From an uncultured Bacteroidia bacterium (GTDB taxonomy: Bacteria; Bacteroidota; Bacteroidia; Bacteroidales; Prolixibacteraceae): 64,000 nucleotides of DNA. Shown in pieces: positions 29,781 through 38,643 of this stretch; position 1 is the stretch's first letter; the number at the start of each line of letters is the position of its first letter. The notes below the pieces were generated by a model. That model had not been told where the DNA came from and made no database searches. It was given only the letters and a program-made list of their open reading frames with translations. The position numbers and the translations under genes are program-made. The stretch is taken from contig CAIYPA010000348.1 of assembly GCA_903927965.1 (NCBI GenBank), forward strand, positions 1 through 64,000, given 5' to 3'.

Positions 29781-30359
29781 TTAAAGCTCCTCATAGGTGG
29801 TATCCTGAATAGGTGCCCCCCGATATGTCTCCTGGGCCCTTCCAGCTTTTTTCGTCATGAGCAGTTCCGAAATCCCATTCAGGATCAAAATTGCCCCAAG
29901 AAATGATAGAATTGTCTGGGCACTCTTGAAAGGATCGGTAAATAAATAGGCCCCTGCTGCCAATGTCAATAATGCGATCATTAGGAAAATCCAGGACCAG
30001 AACGATTTTGACAGTGTACTTAAAGATCCCATTAGTTGGGCAAATCCCATCATTAACAGTAAGATTCCTAAAAAGACGACAAACACTTTGATCATTGCTT
30101 CAGGTGATGAAATAAATATAATACCAAATATTATATTAAAAATTCCTTGCAAAGACCAAACCCCGCTTTGACTCCCTGTTTTTTTGAAATTTGACAATAT
30201 CATTGTAATCAACCCTTTAAGGCAAAGCATTGAACCAATTATAATTAGCACTGTTTGCATGGTAAGTCCAGGGACAAAAAGAAACACACATCCGATTGTA
30301 ATTGTCAGGATGCCCCGAAAAACTGAAGTACTTGAGTTTGGTGTAAAAATATTCTTCAT
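29781..30359 (-). CDS. HdeD/DUF308-like multi-pass membrane protein
   Basis: About 180 aa with six hydrophobic segments and internal repeats (FRGILTITIGCVFLFVPGLTMQTVLIIIGSMLCLKG). Confidence 0.75.
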   Translation of the reverse strand: MKNIFTPNSSTSVFRGILTITIGCVFLFVPGLTMQTVLIIIGSMLCLKGLITMILSNFKKTGSQSGVWSLQGIFNIIFGIIFISSPEAMIKVFVVFLGILLLMMGFAQLMGSLSTLSKSFWSWIFLMIALLTLAAGAYLFTDPFKSAQTILSFLGAILILNGISELLMTKKAGRAQETYRGAPIQDTTYEEL

Positions 30360-30483
30360 AACGAATTATTATTAATTAAGATCCCACTAAAGTACGAAGT
30401 TAGTCCAAAAAATTAATAATCTCAAAATTGCTTTTTATTTTCCATTAAATGCACTAATTTGTGACCCAATTTAAAGCAAACTA

Positions 30484-31503
30484 TTGGAACACTCTTTAAT
30501 TGTCAGATCAAGCGACCAGATTATTTTTACCAGCGACCAACACTGGCTTTATCCGCTTTTCGAACTTGAAGATTATCTGGAGCAGAAAAATTTAACTACT
30601 CAGGATCTGATACTTACAGACAAAATCGCCGGGAAAGCTGCTGCCTGCCTGATTGTAAGGCTTGGAATAAAACAATGTCATATCGAATTGTTAAGCGAGC
30701 GTGCAATTCCTGTGTTTAAGTTACACGGCATCAGCTTCACTTATGATCATCTTGTTGATCACATTCAATGTCGGACTGAAGACCTGATTTCAGATAAAAT
30801 GAGTATTGATGATGCATGGCTTTTTTTAAGGAAACGTGCTGGCAGGGTACAGGGATTATCAGTCAAAATTGATAAACTTTCGGTGAGGATCGAGGATAAA
30901 CTGGTCATCAATCAGCTTGATCTTGAAATGGGACGTGGGGAGCAATTGGTGATCCATGGTGCAAATGGAGTTGGTAAAACGACGTTCCTCAGGGCAATTT
31001 TAGGTCTTATTCCTGTATCAGAAGGAGTTATAAAGGTTGGGGATTATCTTGTTGGCAGCAATCTCTGGAAACAATTCAGGAGTGTGATTGGGTATGTCCA
31101 TCAGGAGACGATAAAGAATAACTTTCCGATTTCAGCAGGTGAAGTTGTGCAGATAGGGTTGGGAACAACTTCTGTTTCAAAAAGTGAGAATGAATATCGG
31201 ATTGAAGTCGCAATGCGTCGGACCGGATCGTTTCATTTGGTCAATCAACCCTACCTAACTTTATCGGGTGGCGAAAAACAGCGGGTCTCATTGGCAAGAT
31301 GTTTGTGTCAGAATGCCAGGGTATTTTTAATGGACGAACCCACATCTTTTCTTGATCCCCAGGGCCGCGAAGACTTGTTGCTGTTATTGCATGAATTAAG
31401 CAGAAATGAGGCTCCAACAATGATATTGGTTTCACACGAACAGAATTGGACAGGGCAATTGGACTGGCCACGCAAAGAGCTGAAAGGGGGAAAGTTGTGT
31501 TAG
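30484..31503 (+). CDS. Metal-type ABC transporter ATPase with N-terminal DUF1893-like domain
   Basis: N-term LILTDKIAGKAAACLIVRLGIKQCHIELLSERAIPVFKLHGISFTYDHLV; C-term GANGVGKTTFLRAILGL, LSGGEKQRVSLARCL, VFLMDEPTSFLD. Start codon at 30484 is TTG in sequence; track shows M. Confidence 0.88.
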   Translation: MEHSLIVRSSDQIIFTSDQHWLYPLFELEDYLEQKNLTTQDLILTDKIAGKAAACLIVRLGIKQCHIELLSERAIPVFKLHGISFTYDHLVDHIQCRTEDLISDKMSIDDAWLFLRKRAGRVQGLSVKIDKLSVRIEDKLVINQLDLEMGRGEQLVIHGANGVGKTTFLRAILGLIPVSEGVIKVGDYLVGSNLWKQFRSVIGYVHQETIKNNFPISAGEVVQIGLGTTSVSKSENEYRIEVAMRRTGSFHLVNQPYLTLSGGEKQRVSLARCLCQNARVFLMDEPTSFLDPQGREDLLLLLHELSRNEAPTMILVSHEQNWTGQLDWPRKELKGGKLC

Positions 31504-32294
31504 AACTACTTTCACTACCCCCAATCCTGAAGGGACTTATTGTCCTTGCAATCGCTGGCCTGACCTTTCCAATCACAGGTGTTTATCTTTTCCGTCTTAA
31601 CCTCCTGCCTTTGAGGTTTATGTTGATGCATGGGGCAATACTGGGTGGAGCAGTGGCTCTTGCATTTCAAATCAACCCATTCTGGACAACAATTGCCATC
31701 AACCTTCTGCTTGTTTTGTTTATGGCGAAAACATCACGGTCGATGAAAGCCGATGCAGGACAGATCAGTACTTTCTTCATGGTGATCTCCATTTCATTGG
31801 CCTTTATTTTTATTTATAAATTCAACGTGCCGGCAAAGGATACCCTGACACTGTTGTGGGGAAACTTGTTTACTCTAAGCTGGCCAGAAGTTATCGGAAT
31901 AGGTTTCTTTGCCCTTGTCCTGACCGGATTTCAATATTTCTTTCGTCAGCAATTAAGGGCACTTTTTTTTGATCGCGAAATAGCTTTCACATCCGGGATC
32001 GATGAAAGCCGTCTATATTATTCGGTCATTTTTCTTACAGCCATTACTGTGGCACTTGCAATGAAACTAATCGGCGCCCTGTTATTGGATGCCATTTTAC
32101 TCCTACCACCTATAATTGCCTCTTTTCAGGCGAAAAGTTTAAAACAGATGATTTTAGGTTCTGCCCTTTGGGGCGGGGCATTTGCGACCGGAGGTTTTCT
32201 GCTTTCAATCGCCATCGATATTCCTGCAAGCTCTTCCATTGCAGCACTGGCATCTTTGGCATTTATTATAATCTATCTCACTCAAAAAAAATGA
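31497..32294 (+). CDS. Metal ABC transporter permease (ZnuB/MntB-like), GTG start overlapping previous gene
   Basis: FPITGVYLFRLNLLPLRFMLMHGAILGGAVALAF...; multi-pass; in-frame GTG at 31497. Confidence 0.87.
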   Translation: MLELLSLPPILKGLIVLAIAGLTFPITGVYLFRLNLLPLRFMLMHGAILGGAVALAFQINPFWTTIAINLLLVLFMAKTSRSMKADAGQISTFFMVISISLAFIFIYKFNVPAKDTLTLLWGNLFTLSWPEVIGIGFFALVLTGFQYFFRQQLRALFFDREIAFTSGIDESRLYYSVIFLTAITVALAMKLIGALLLDAILLLPPIIASFQAKSLKQMILGSALWGGAFATGGFLLSIAIDIPASSSIAALASLAFIIIYLTQKK

Positions 32295-33043
32295 AACACA
32301 TCTTATTTATCCTTTTATTCTGGTTTTCAATAATATCGTGCAGCACAAAAAAAATAAATTCCGTGACAGTTGTAGCCACTACCAGTTGGACTGCAGCATA
32401 TGCAATGGCTGCAGGTGCTGCTGATGTCTCTGTACTTGCACCTTACGAAATGGTACATCCAAGTGAATACGAACTCCGTCCGGGTGATATTGCAAGATTA
32501 AATTCGTCAAGATTAATCGTTTATGCAGGTTATGAAGTCATTGTTTCACAACTTAAAACAGGACTAAACCTTCCAGATAACAAAATGGTGAAAATCGCCA
32601 CGAGCTATAACTACGAAGAGATCGAAAAATCGGTCCTTCTGATTGCTGCAAAGCTTGGTACTGAACAAATAGCCATTAAAAATCTGAAAGAAATCAAGGA
32701 TTTGCTATTAAAAGGCAAAGCCGAAGTACAAAAAATAGGCTTCGATAAGCAACCTGTATTGGTCCACTTTTTTCAGGATTCGTTTGCCAAAGAGATGGGA
32801 ATCACGGCTGCCGCTATTTTTGGACCAGCTCCGCCAGAGCCAAAGCAAATAATGGAAATGGCGCAGACAAAAGCAATATTGATTTTAGACAATGCCCACA
32901 GTCCGGTTGGAGGACCAATAAGTGAAATCCTAAAAAAAAGGGAGTACCGGCTTTTATTGAATTTTCCTGGCCTTTATAATACCCGCTCAATAGCAGATGT
33001 TATAAGGTACAATACATTACAGATTACTTCTGGCAATAAATAA
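32291..33043 (+). CDS. Metal ABC transporter substrate-binding lipoprotein (ZnuA-like)
   Basis: Lipobox-like FSIISCS; APYEMVHPSEYELRPGDIARLNSSRLIVYAGYE; ATGA overlap with permease. Confidence 0.83.
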   Translation: MKHILFILLFWFSIISCSTKKINSVTVVATTSWTAAYAMAAGAADVSVLAPYEMVHPSEYELRPGDIARLNSSRLIVYAGYEVIVSQLKTGLNLPDNKMVKIATSYNYEEIEKSVLLIAAKLGTEQIAIKNLKEIKDLLLKGKAEVQKIGFDKQPVLVHFFQDSFAKEMGITAAAIFGPAPPEPKQIMEMAQTKAILILDNAHSPVGGPISEILKKREYRLLLNFPGLYNTRSIADVIRYNTLQITSGNK

Positions 33044-33152
33044 CCGGAAACGGTTTTTGCAAATTTCATATTGGAATATTTTGATCCAATTCCCGTATAT
33101 TAGAAAATCAGTGTAAATTTGCAGCCTAATTAAAAGATTTTTAACAAATACT

Positions 33153-33866
33153 ATGGGACGCGCATTCGAATACAGAAAGGCTAGAAAAATGAAACGTTGG
33201 GGATCCATGGCCAGGACTTTCACAAAAATCGGAAAAGAGATCGCAATTGCAATAAAATCCGGGGGACCCGATCCTACATCCAACTCCAGGTTGCGTGTAT
33301 TGATGCAAAATGCGAAAGCTGCCAGTATGCCTAAGGAAAATGTTGAAAGGGCTATTAAGAAAGCGACATCCAAAGACCAGACAGATTACAAAGAGGTCGT
33401 TTATGAAGGATATGCACCTCATGGAATAGCAGTGCTTGTTGAAACGGCAACCGATAATACAACCCGGACAGTCGCCAATGTGAGAAGTTATTTTAACAAA
33501 TGCGGTGGATCACTCGGAACCTCAGGGTGTGTCGAGTATTTATTTGAACACAAATGCCTTTTCAAAATAAAGAGCAAAGAAGGGATTGATATTGAAGAAC
33601 TTGAATTAGAAATGATCGATTTCGGGATACAGGAAATATTTACAGAAGAGGACAATATCATCATATATGGCGATTTTGAAGCCTTTGGCCCGATTCAAAA
33701 ATACATTGAGGAAAACGGATTTGAAATTGTAAATGCAGAATTTGAAAGAATTCCATCCGAGACAAAAGAACTAACCGAAGAGCAAATTGCCGATGTTGAA
33801 AAACTACTTGAAAAGCTTGAAGATGACGAAGATGTAACAAATGTCTTCCATAATATGAAGGATTAG
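33153..33866 (+). CDS. YebC/PmpR-family regulator
   Basis: MGRAFEYRKARKMKRWGSMARTFTKIGKEIAIAIKSGGPDPTSNSRLRVLMQNAKAASMPKENVERAIKKA. Confidence 0.96.
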   Translation: MGRAFEYRKARKMKRWGSMARTFTKIGKEIAIAIKSGGPDPTSNSRLRVLMQNAKAASMPKENVERAIKKATSKDQTDYKEVVYEGYAPHGIAVLVETATDNTTRTVANVRSYFNKCGGSLGTSGCVEYLFEHKCLFKIKSKEGIDIEELELEMIDFGIQEIFTEEDNIIIYGDFEAFGPIQKYIEENGFEIVNAEFERIPSETKELTEEQIADVEKLLEKLEDDEDVTNVFHNMKD

Positions 33867-33995
33867 TCAAAATTCCGTTTGATTCTGGCAATATTTAGTT
33901 AGTCAATTTGTGCAGGAATGTATATTATTGTATTGTTAATTAAGAAATAAAACACTTAAAATATTAAAAGCATCCTTTCACACGCTGAAAGGTTA

Positions 33996-34032
33996 TTTAG
34001 GTTAGGTTTAGGTTAGGTTTAGGTTAGGTTAG
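33996..34032. repeat. Telomere-like tandem repeat (TTTAGGTTAGG)n
   Basis: TTTAGGTTAGGTTTAGGTTAGGTTTAGGTTAGGTTAG read directly. Confidence 0.9.
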
Positions 34033-34059
34033 CAAGGGGTCTCTCGACCCCTTGTTTTA
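34033..34059 (+). terminator. Rho-independent terminator
   Basis: CAAGGGGTC-TCTC-GACCCCTTG-TTTTAT. Confidence 0.85.
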
Positions 34060-34064
34060 TTGTA

Positions 34065-34943
34065 TCAATCCTCAGAAAGCAATAGTAGCCTTCCCTTCTC
34101 AAGATTTTCTGCTTGTCGGGCTGAAATTTTGGGATATTCGATACCCAAAGATTCCAATTTATCATTAATAATCTGAGAAACAGCTATTTGCATAAACCAC
34201 TTATGGTCGGCTGGAATGATATACCAAGGGGCTATATCTGTTGATGTATGGAAAAAAGCTTGCTCATATGCCATTTGGTAATCGTCCCAAAATTTTCGTT
34301 CTGCAACATCACGGTCAGAAAACTTCCAATTTTTTCCCGGATCCTCTATCCTTTTGAGAAAACGTTTTTTCTGTTCCTCTTTTGAAACGTTCAGGAAGAA
34401 TTTCAATACAATTGTCCCATTGTTTACAAGATATTTTTCGAAGTTGTTGATATCTTCATACCGTTGCAACCAGAAAGAATTATCAGGTCCGGTTTTACCA
34501 AAATCCAGAGGAAGGTTTTGGTTGTCAAGGATATCTGGATGAACCCTTGTTATCAGGACTTCTTCGTAATACGATCTGTTAAAAATCCCTATATCCCCTT
34601 TCGCAGGTGTCATTTTCATACACCGCCATAAGTAGGCATGGTCGAGTTCTTCAACCGATGGGGCTTTAAAACTTGTCACATTACAACCTTGTGGGTTAAT
34701 TCCCGTCATGACATGTTTGATGGTACTGTCTTTTCCGGCAGCATCCATTGCCTGAAAAATAATCAGCAACGCATATTTATCCTGGGCATATAAAATATCC
34801 TGAAATTTTGAAAGAGTTTTTACTCCCTTCGCCAATTCCTCATAAGTACCCTCCTGATTACTGAAAGGGCTGATGTCACTTGTAGGGAATTCAGATAATC
34901 TTCGGCTCTGATCCAATGGAAAAATAAACCTATTGTATTTCAT
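34065..34943 (-). CDS. Polyphosphate kinase 2 family protein
   Basis: LIIFQAMDAAGKDSTIKHVMTGINPQGCNVTSFKAPS, IGIFNRSYYEEVLITRVHP. Confidence 0.95.
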   Translation of the reverse strand: MKYNRFIFPLDQSRRLSEFPTSDISPFSNQEGTYEELAKGVKTLSKFQDILYAQDKYALLIIFQAMDAAGKDSTIKHVMTGINPQGCNVTSFKAPSVEELDHAYLWRCMKMTPAKGDIGIFNRSYYEEVLITRVHPDILDNQNLPLDFGKTGPDNSFWLQRYEDINNFEKYLVNNGTIVLKFFLNVSKEEQKKRFLKRIEDPGKNWKFSDRDVAERKFWDDYQMAYEQAFFHTSTDIAPWYIIPADHKWFMQIAVSQIINDKLESLGIEYPKISARQAENLEKGRLLLLSED

Positions 34944-35179
34944 AAACAATTGATTGAATATTAGACGTTAAATTTACGATTTTACTCTATTCCATTCAGA
35001 CATTAGCTTGAATATTTTAAAATTCAAGCTAAATTTTATCAACTCAACAGATTTCATGGCAAATTCTTTCATTGAGCACAACCAGTTGCCAGTTACCAAC
35101 AGACAGTTGCGATTTGAAATACCAAACGTTATAGGTCCATTTTAATTATCTTTGCAGACAGTCCATTAATACAACTACA

Positions 35180-36574
35180 ATGTTAGACCAATCGACCATA
35201 TGTGCAATTTCGACCCCGCCAGGAACAGGGGGAATTGCGGTAATCCGTTTATCCGGTGAAGATGCATTTTTAATTGCCGACAAGGTTTACAGATCACCAG
35301 CGGAAAAGAAAAGATTAATAGATCAACCAGCGAACTCGCTTCATTTTGGTACAATAGTTTCGGAAGAGACTTTAGTTGACGAAGTTGTTGTCGGTCTTTT
35401 TAAAGCACCACACTCTTTTACAGGCGAAGATATTGTAGAAATTTCCTGTCATGGGTCTGTTTATATACAGCAGCAGATCCTACAGTTGTTAATTTCACAA
35501 GGTGCCAGACTTGCGCGGCCTGGTGAATTCACGCAAAGGGCATTTTTAAATAGGAAAATGGACCTCTCACAGGCTGAAGCTGTTGCGGATCTTATTGCAT
35601 CCGGGAATGCCGCTTCGCATAAACTGGCAATGACGCAAATGCGCGGTGGGTTTTCAAAAGAGATCCATCAATTAAGGGAAGAATTGTTGCGGTTCGCTGC
35701 CCTGGTCGAACTTGAGCTTGACTTTAGCGAAGAGGATGTTGAATTTGCAGATCGGAAGGCCCTGATTGAACTATCGACCCGTATTGGTACATTGCTCAAA
35801 AAACTCACCGATTCCTTTAAACTTGGAAACGTCATCAAAAACGGGATTCCGGTTGCCATTATCGGGGAAACCAATGTTGGAAAATCGACACTGTTAAACG
35901 CGCTGCTAAATGAAGAAAAGGCAATTGTATCCGAAATCCATGGCACCACCCGAGATGTTATAGAAGATGTTGTTAACATCGATGGGACACTTTTCCGTTT
36001 TGCCGACACTGCCGGCCTCCGCGAAACCAAAGATACCATTGAAACCATTGGGATCGGGCGGAGTTATCACCAGCTTGGAAAAGCCGAAATTGTATTGCTT
36101 GTTACAGATATCAGCGGGGATGTCAAACACATCTTTAACAGGATCTTACAAATAAGACAGAAAATTACGGGTCAGAAAGTAATCATTGTTGCCAATAAAG
36201 TCGATGTTGCTACCCAGGAGGCAATTACTCAGTTGTCGGAATTTTCACTTTTGTCAAACGAATCCCTTGTATTTATTGCGGCCAAAAGCAAAACAAACAT
36301 TGACCAGTTGATCGGAATGATGAAGCAGGCCCTCGATTTTAAATCGATTGGCACACAGGATATTGTAGTCTCGAATGTCCGCCATTTTGAAGCTTTGACC
36401 ATGGCACTTCAGGCAATCGAACGGATAATTGAAGGTTTAGGCTCTGGTATATCAGGCGATTTCCTTGCCCAGGACATCCGCGAGTGTCTCCACTACCTTG
36501 GGGAGATAACAGGTGAAATATCCACAGATGAGATCCTTGGGCATATTTTTAAGAATTTTTGCATAGGAAAGTAA
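35180..36574 (+). CDS. mnmE: tRNA uridine-5-carboxymethylaminomethyl(34) GTPase MnmE
   Basis: TICAISTPPGTGGIAVIRLSG, GETNVGKSTLLNALL, C-terminal CIGK. Confidence 0.98.
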   Translation: MLDQSTICAISTPPGTGGIAVIRLSGEDAFLIADKVYRSPAEKKRLIDQPANSLHFGTIVSEETLVDEVVVGLFKAPHSFTGEDIVEISCHGSVYIQQQILQLLISQGARLARPGEFTQRAFLNRKMDLSQAEAVADLIASGNAASHKLAMTQMRGGFSKEIHQLREELLRFAALVELELDFSEEDVEFADRKALIELSTRIGTLLKKLTDSFKLGNVIKNGIPVAIIGETNVGKSTLLNALLNEEKAIVSEIHGTTRDVIEDVVNIDGTLFRFADTAGLRETKDTIETIGIGRSYHQLGKAEIVLLVTDISGDVKHIFNRILQIRQKITGQKVIIVANKVDVATQEAITQLSEFSLLSNESLVFIAAKSKTNIDQLIGMMKQALDFKSIGTQDIVVSNVRHFEALTMALQAIERIIEGLGSGISGDFLAQDIRECLHYLGEITGEISTDEILGHIFKNFCIGK

Positions 36575-36642
36575 GTTTCAGATTATTGAAATAAAGTTAT
36601 TAAATCTATAATAATTCAGCTTTATACAAAAAACTAAATCCT

Positions 36643-37137
36643 ATGTTCGAAGACGATGATGAAGACGAAATTGGCATAGATCCAAGGGAACTGCCAATAT
36701 TTAAAAAGGGGAGGGAGATTTACGACCTGGTTTACCAAATCTGTGAACTGATCCCTGACGACAATGACCATTTGGCTTTCGTGAAAAGTGAGATGCTCAG
36801 CGATGCGAGGTTATTGACTGTCAAGGTGGCCGGGGCAGAAGCTGGTGGTCTGTACGACATTAGAATGGAAGCTGCTGCCATTATCCGTAAGGCGGCCCAT
36901 GATTTGAAGCTTCAAAACCATTCGTTGGAAATGTTTGGATTTGAGCATGTTGAGTATTTTATGATCGTGCGGGATTTGATTGAGGAGTACAGGTTGTTGT
37001 TTATTGATTGGGTCGCCTCGTTCGACAAGTGGAACTACATCACCGACCGCTGGGGTCTTTTCAATCCTCCCGGTGTTGGCCCCTTCGACCATGATCCTGA
37101 TGATGATATTCCATTTAATGGGTTTGACGAAGAATAG
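36643..37137 (+). CDS. Conserved-looking acidic hypothetical protein
   Basis: 164-aa ORF with acidic ends and helical core; no recognised domain. Confidence 0.6.
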   Translation: MFEDDDEDEIGIDPRELPIFKKGREIYDLVYQICELIPDDNDHLAFVKSEMLSDARLLTVKVAGAEAGGLYDIRMEAAAIIRKAAHDLKLQNHSLEMFGFEHVEYFMIVRDLIEEYRLLFIDWVASFDKWNYITDRWGLFNPPGVGPFDHDPDDDIPFNGFDEE

Positions 37138-37154
37138 GCCTAATTCAATGAATC

Positions 37155-37268
37155 GCAATTCGCGAATTGCATATATTCCTAATCGGAATTCGGAATATTT
37201 AATAACCTGACCTCCGCGAAAATCTGCGAAATCTGTGGAAAAAAAGTTTCCCGCAGATTTCGCAGATT
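37155..37268. repeat. Cluster of palindromes/inverted repeats between convergent genes
   Basis: GCAATTCGCGAATTGC (37155-37170); ATATTCC/GGAATAT (37173-37198); AATCTGCGAAATCTG/CAGATTTCGCAGATT (37221-37268). Confidence 0.85.
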
Positions 37269-37300
37269 CTCGCAGATATTTAACAGGTTACAACTCTCCC

Positions 37301-38473
37301 TCATCCTTTGATTACCGCCAAAGGGCTCAATTCGACCAGTATATCCACAAGGTCACGCTGGTTTTCCATCACAACCTGAATATCCTTATAGGCTCCAGGG
37401 GCTTCGTCAAGATCTTTAAGGAAGCGGATGGAGTGGAGTATCCCCTGTTCATTGAGGTTGCAGATCTCCACTTCGAGATTAAGTTCACGCTGTGCCTGTT
37501 TCCGGCCAAGCGAACGCCCTGCCCCATGCGAACAGCTTTGGAAACTTTCAGCATTCCCTTTCCCACGGACAATATAGCTTTTTGTCCCTTGCGAACCAGG
37601 GATAATCCCGATCTCACCCTCCCTTGCACTTGTTGCACCCTTACGATGGACAATCACATTTGTCCAAAAATGGGATTCCCACCTGGCATAGTTATGGGCA
37701 ATATTGATAAAATCAATTTTTGTAAACTCCTCCCCCATCGCTTTTACAAACACCGATTTTATATTTTCCATCATCAGCTTACGGTTGGCAAAAGCAAAGT
37801 CAACGCAGTACTGCATTTCGGCAAAATAGTCCTTGGCCTCATGCGTTTCGATGGGCAAAAAGGCGAGGTCCATATTCTTTGTAACCGATGAATGCCACCT
37901 TTCGTTAAGCTGAGTGGCAATCCTGTTGTAATGGTCGGCTACCTTTAAGCCAATGTTCCGGCTGCCCGAATGGACCATCACCCAGATATGGCCATCGGAC
38001 CCTTTCTGGATTTCGATAAAATGGTTACCGCCACCCAATGTCCCGATCTGTTTTTTAGCAGCCGTATATTGCCTCTTGACTACCCCATTTTCAGGTACAT
38101 GTTCGAGAGAAGGCATCAGGTTTTCGTCCTGTGCCTTATCATGATGGTCGAATCCAAGTGGAACCAATTCCCTTATTCGGGACATGACCTGCTTAATTTC
38201 ATCAATGTTGATTCCTGTCAATGAAGTCTTTATGGCACACATGCCACAACCGATATCGACACCGACTGCATTAGGGACAATGACACCCTGAGTTGCCAGG
38301 ACACCGCCAATTGGCATTCCATAACCCTGATGGCAGTCTGGCATAAGGGCAACATGTTTGAATACAAACGGCAGGTTTGCAAGATTTCGGGCCTGCTGAA
38401 TTGCTGTAGGTTCCACATCGTTCAACCAAATTTTTATAGGGACTTTGCAACCCTCTGTAATTACCTGTATCAT
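37301..38473 (-). CDS. rtcB: RNA-splicing ligase RtcB
   Basis: ALMPDCHQGYGMPIGGVLAT, NAVGVDIGCGMCA, IGTLGGGNHFIEIQ, MVHSGSRNIG, SCSHGAGR. Confidence 0.97.
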   Translation of the reverse strand: MIQVITEGCKVPIKIWLNDVEPTAIQQARNLANLPFVFKHVALMPDCHQGYGMPIGGVLATQGVIVPNAVGVDIGCGMCAIKTSLTGINIDEIKQVMSRIRELVPLGFDHHDKAQDENLMPSLEHVPENGVVKRQYTAAKKQIGTLGGGNHFIEIQKGSDGHIWVMVHSGSRNIGLKVADHYNRIATQLNERWHSSVTKNMDLAFLPIETHEAKDYFAEMQYCVDFAFANRKLMMENIKSVFVKAMGEEFTKIDFINIAHNYARWESHFWTNVIVHRKGATSAREGEIGIIPGSQGTKSYIVRGKGNAESFQSCSHGAGRSLGRKQAQRELNLEVEICNLNEQGILHSIRFLKDLDEAPGAYKDIQVVMENQRDLVDILVELSPLAVIKG

Positions 38474-38586
38474 AATATATTAATGTATTCATAAATTCGA
38501 AGCCGAAAAAATAGTTTTTAGCAAAAGCTCAATATCTTTTAATTCCAGGAACTTCTTTGTAATTTATGCTGCAAAGATGAAATACT

Positions 38587-38609
38587 ACTGCGCAACCTTT
38601 TTGCGCAGT
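38587..38609. promoter_or_regulatory. Operator-like palindrome in rtcB/WYL divergent promoter region
   Basis: ACTGCGCAA-CCTTT-TTGCGCAGT, perfect 9-bp arms. Confidence 0.6.
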
Positions 38610-38643
38610 TACAAATATTTTTGTTTATTTTTGAAAAAAAACG

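Noticed and set aside
29781-30359. HdeD-like gene as fifth member of the KamA cassette
   Set aside because: It is on the opposite strand and convergent, so it is not co-transcribed.
33996-34032. Eukaryotic telomere contamination
   Set aside because: Only about three units, embedded seamlessly between bacterial genes and a bacterial terminator.
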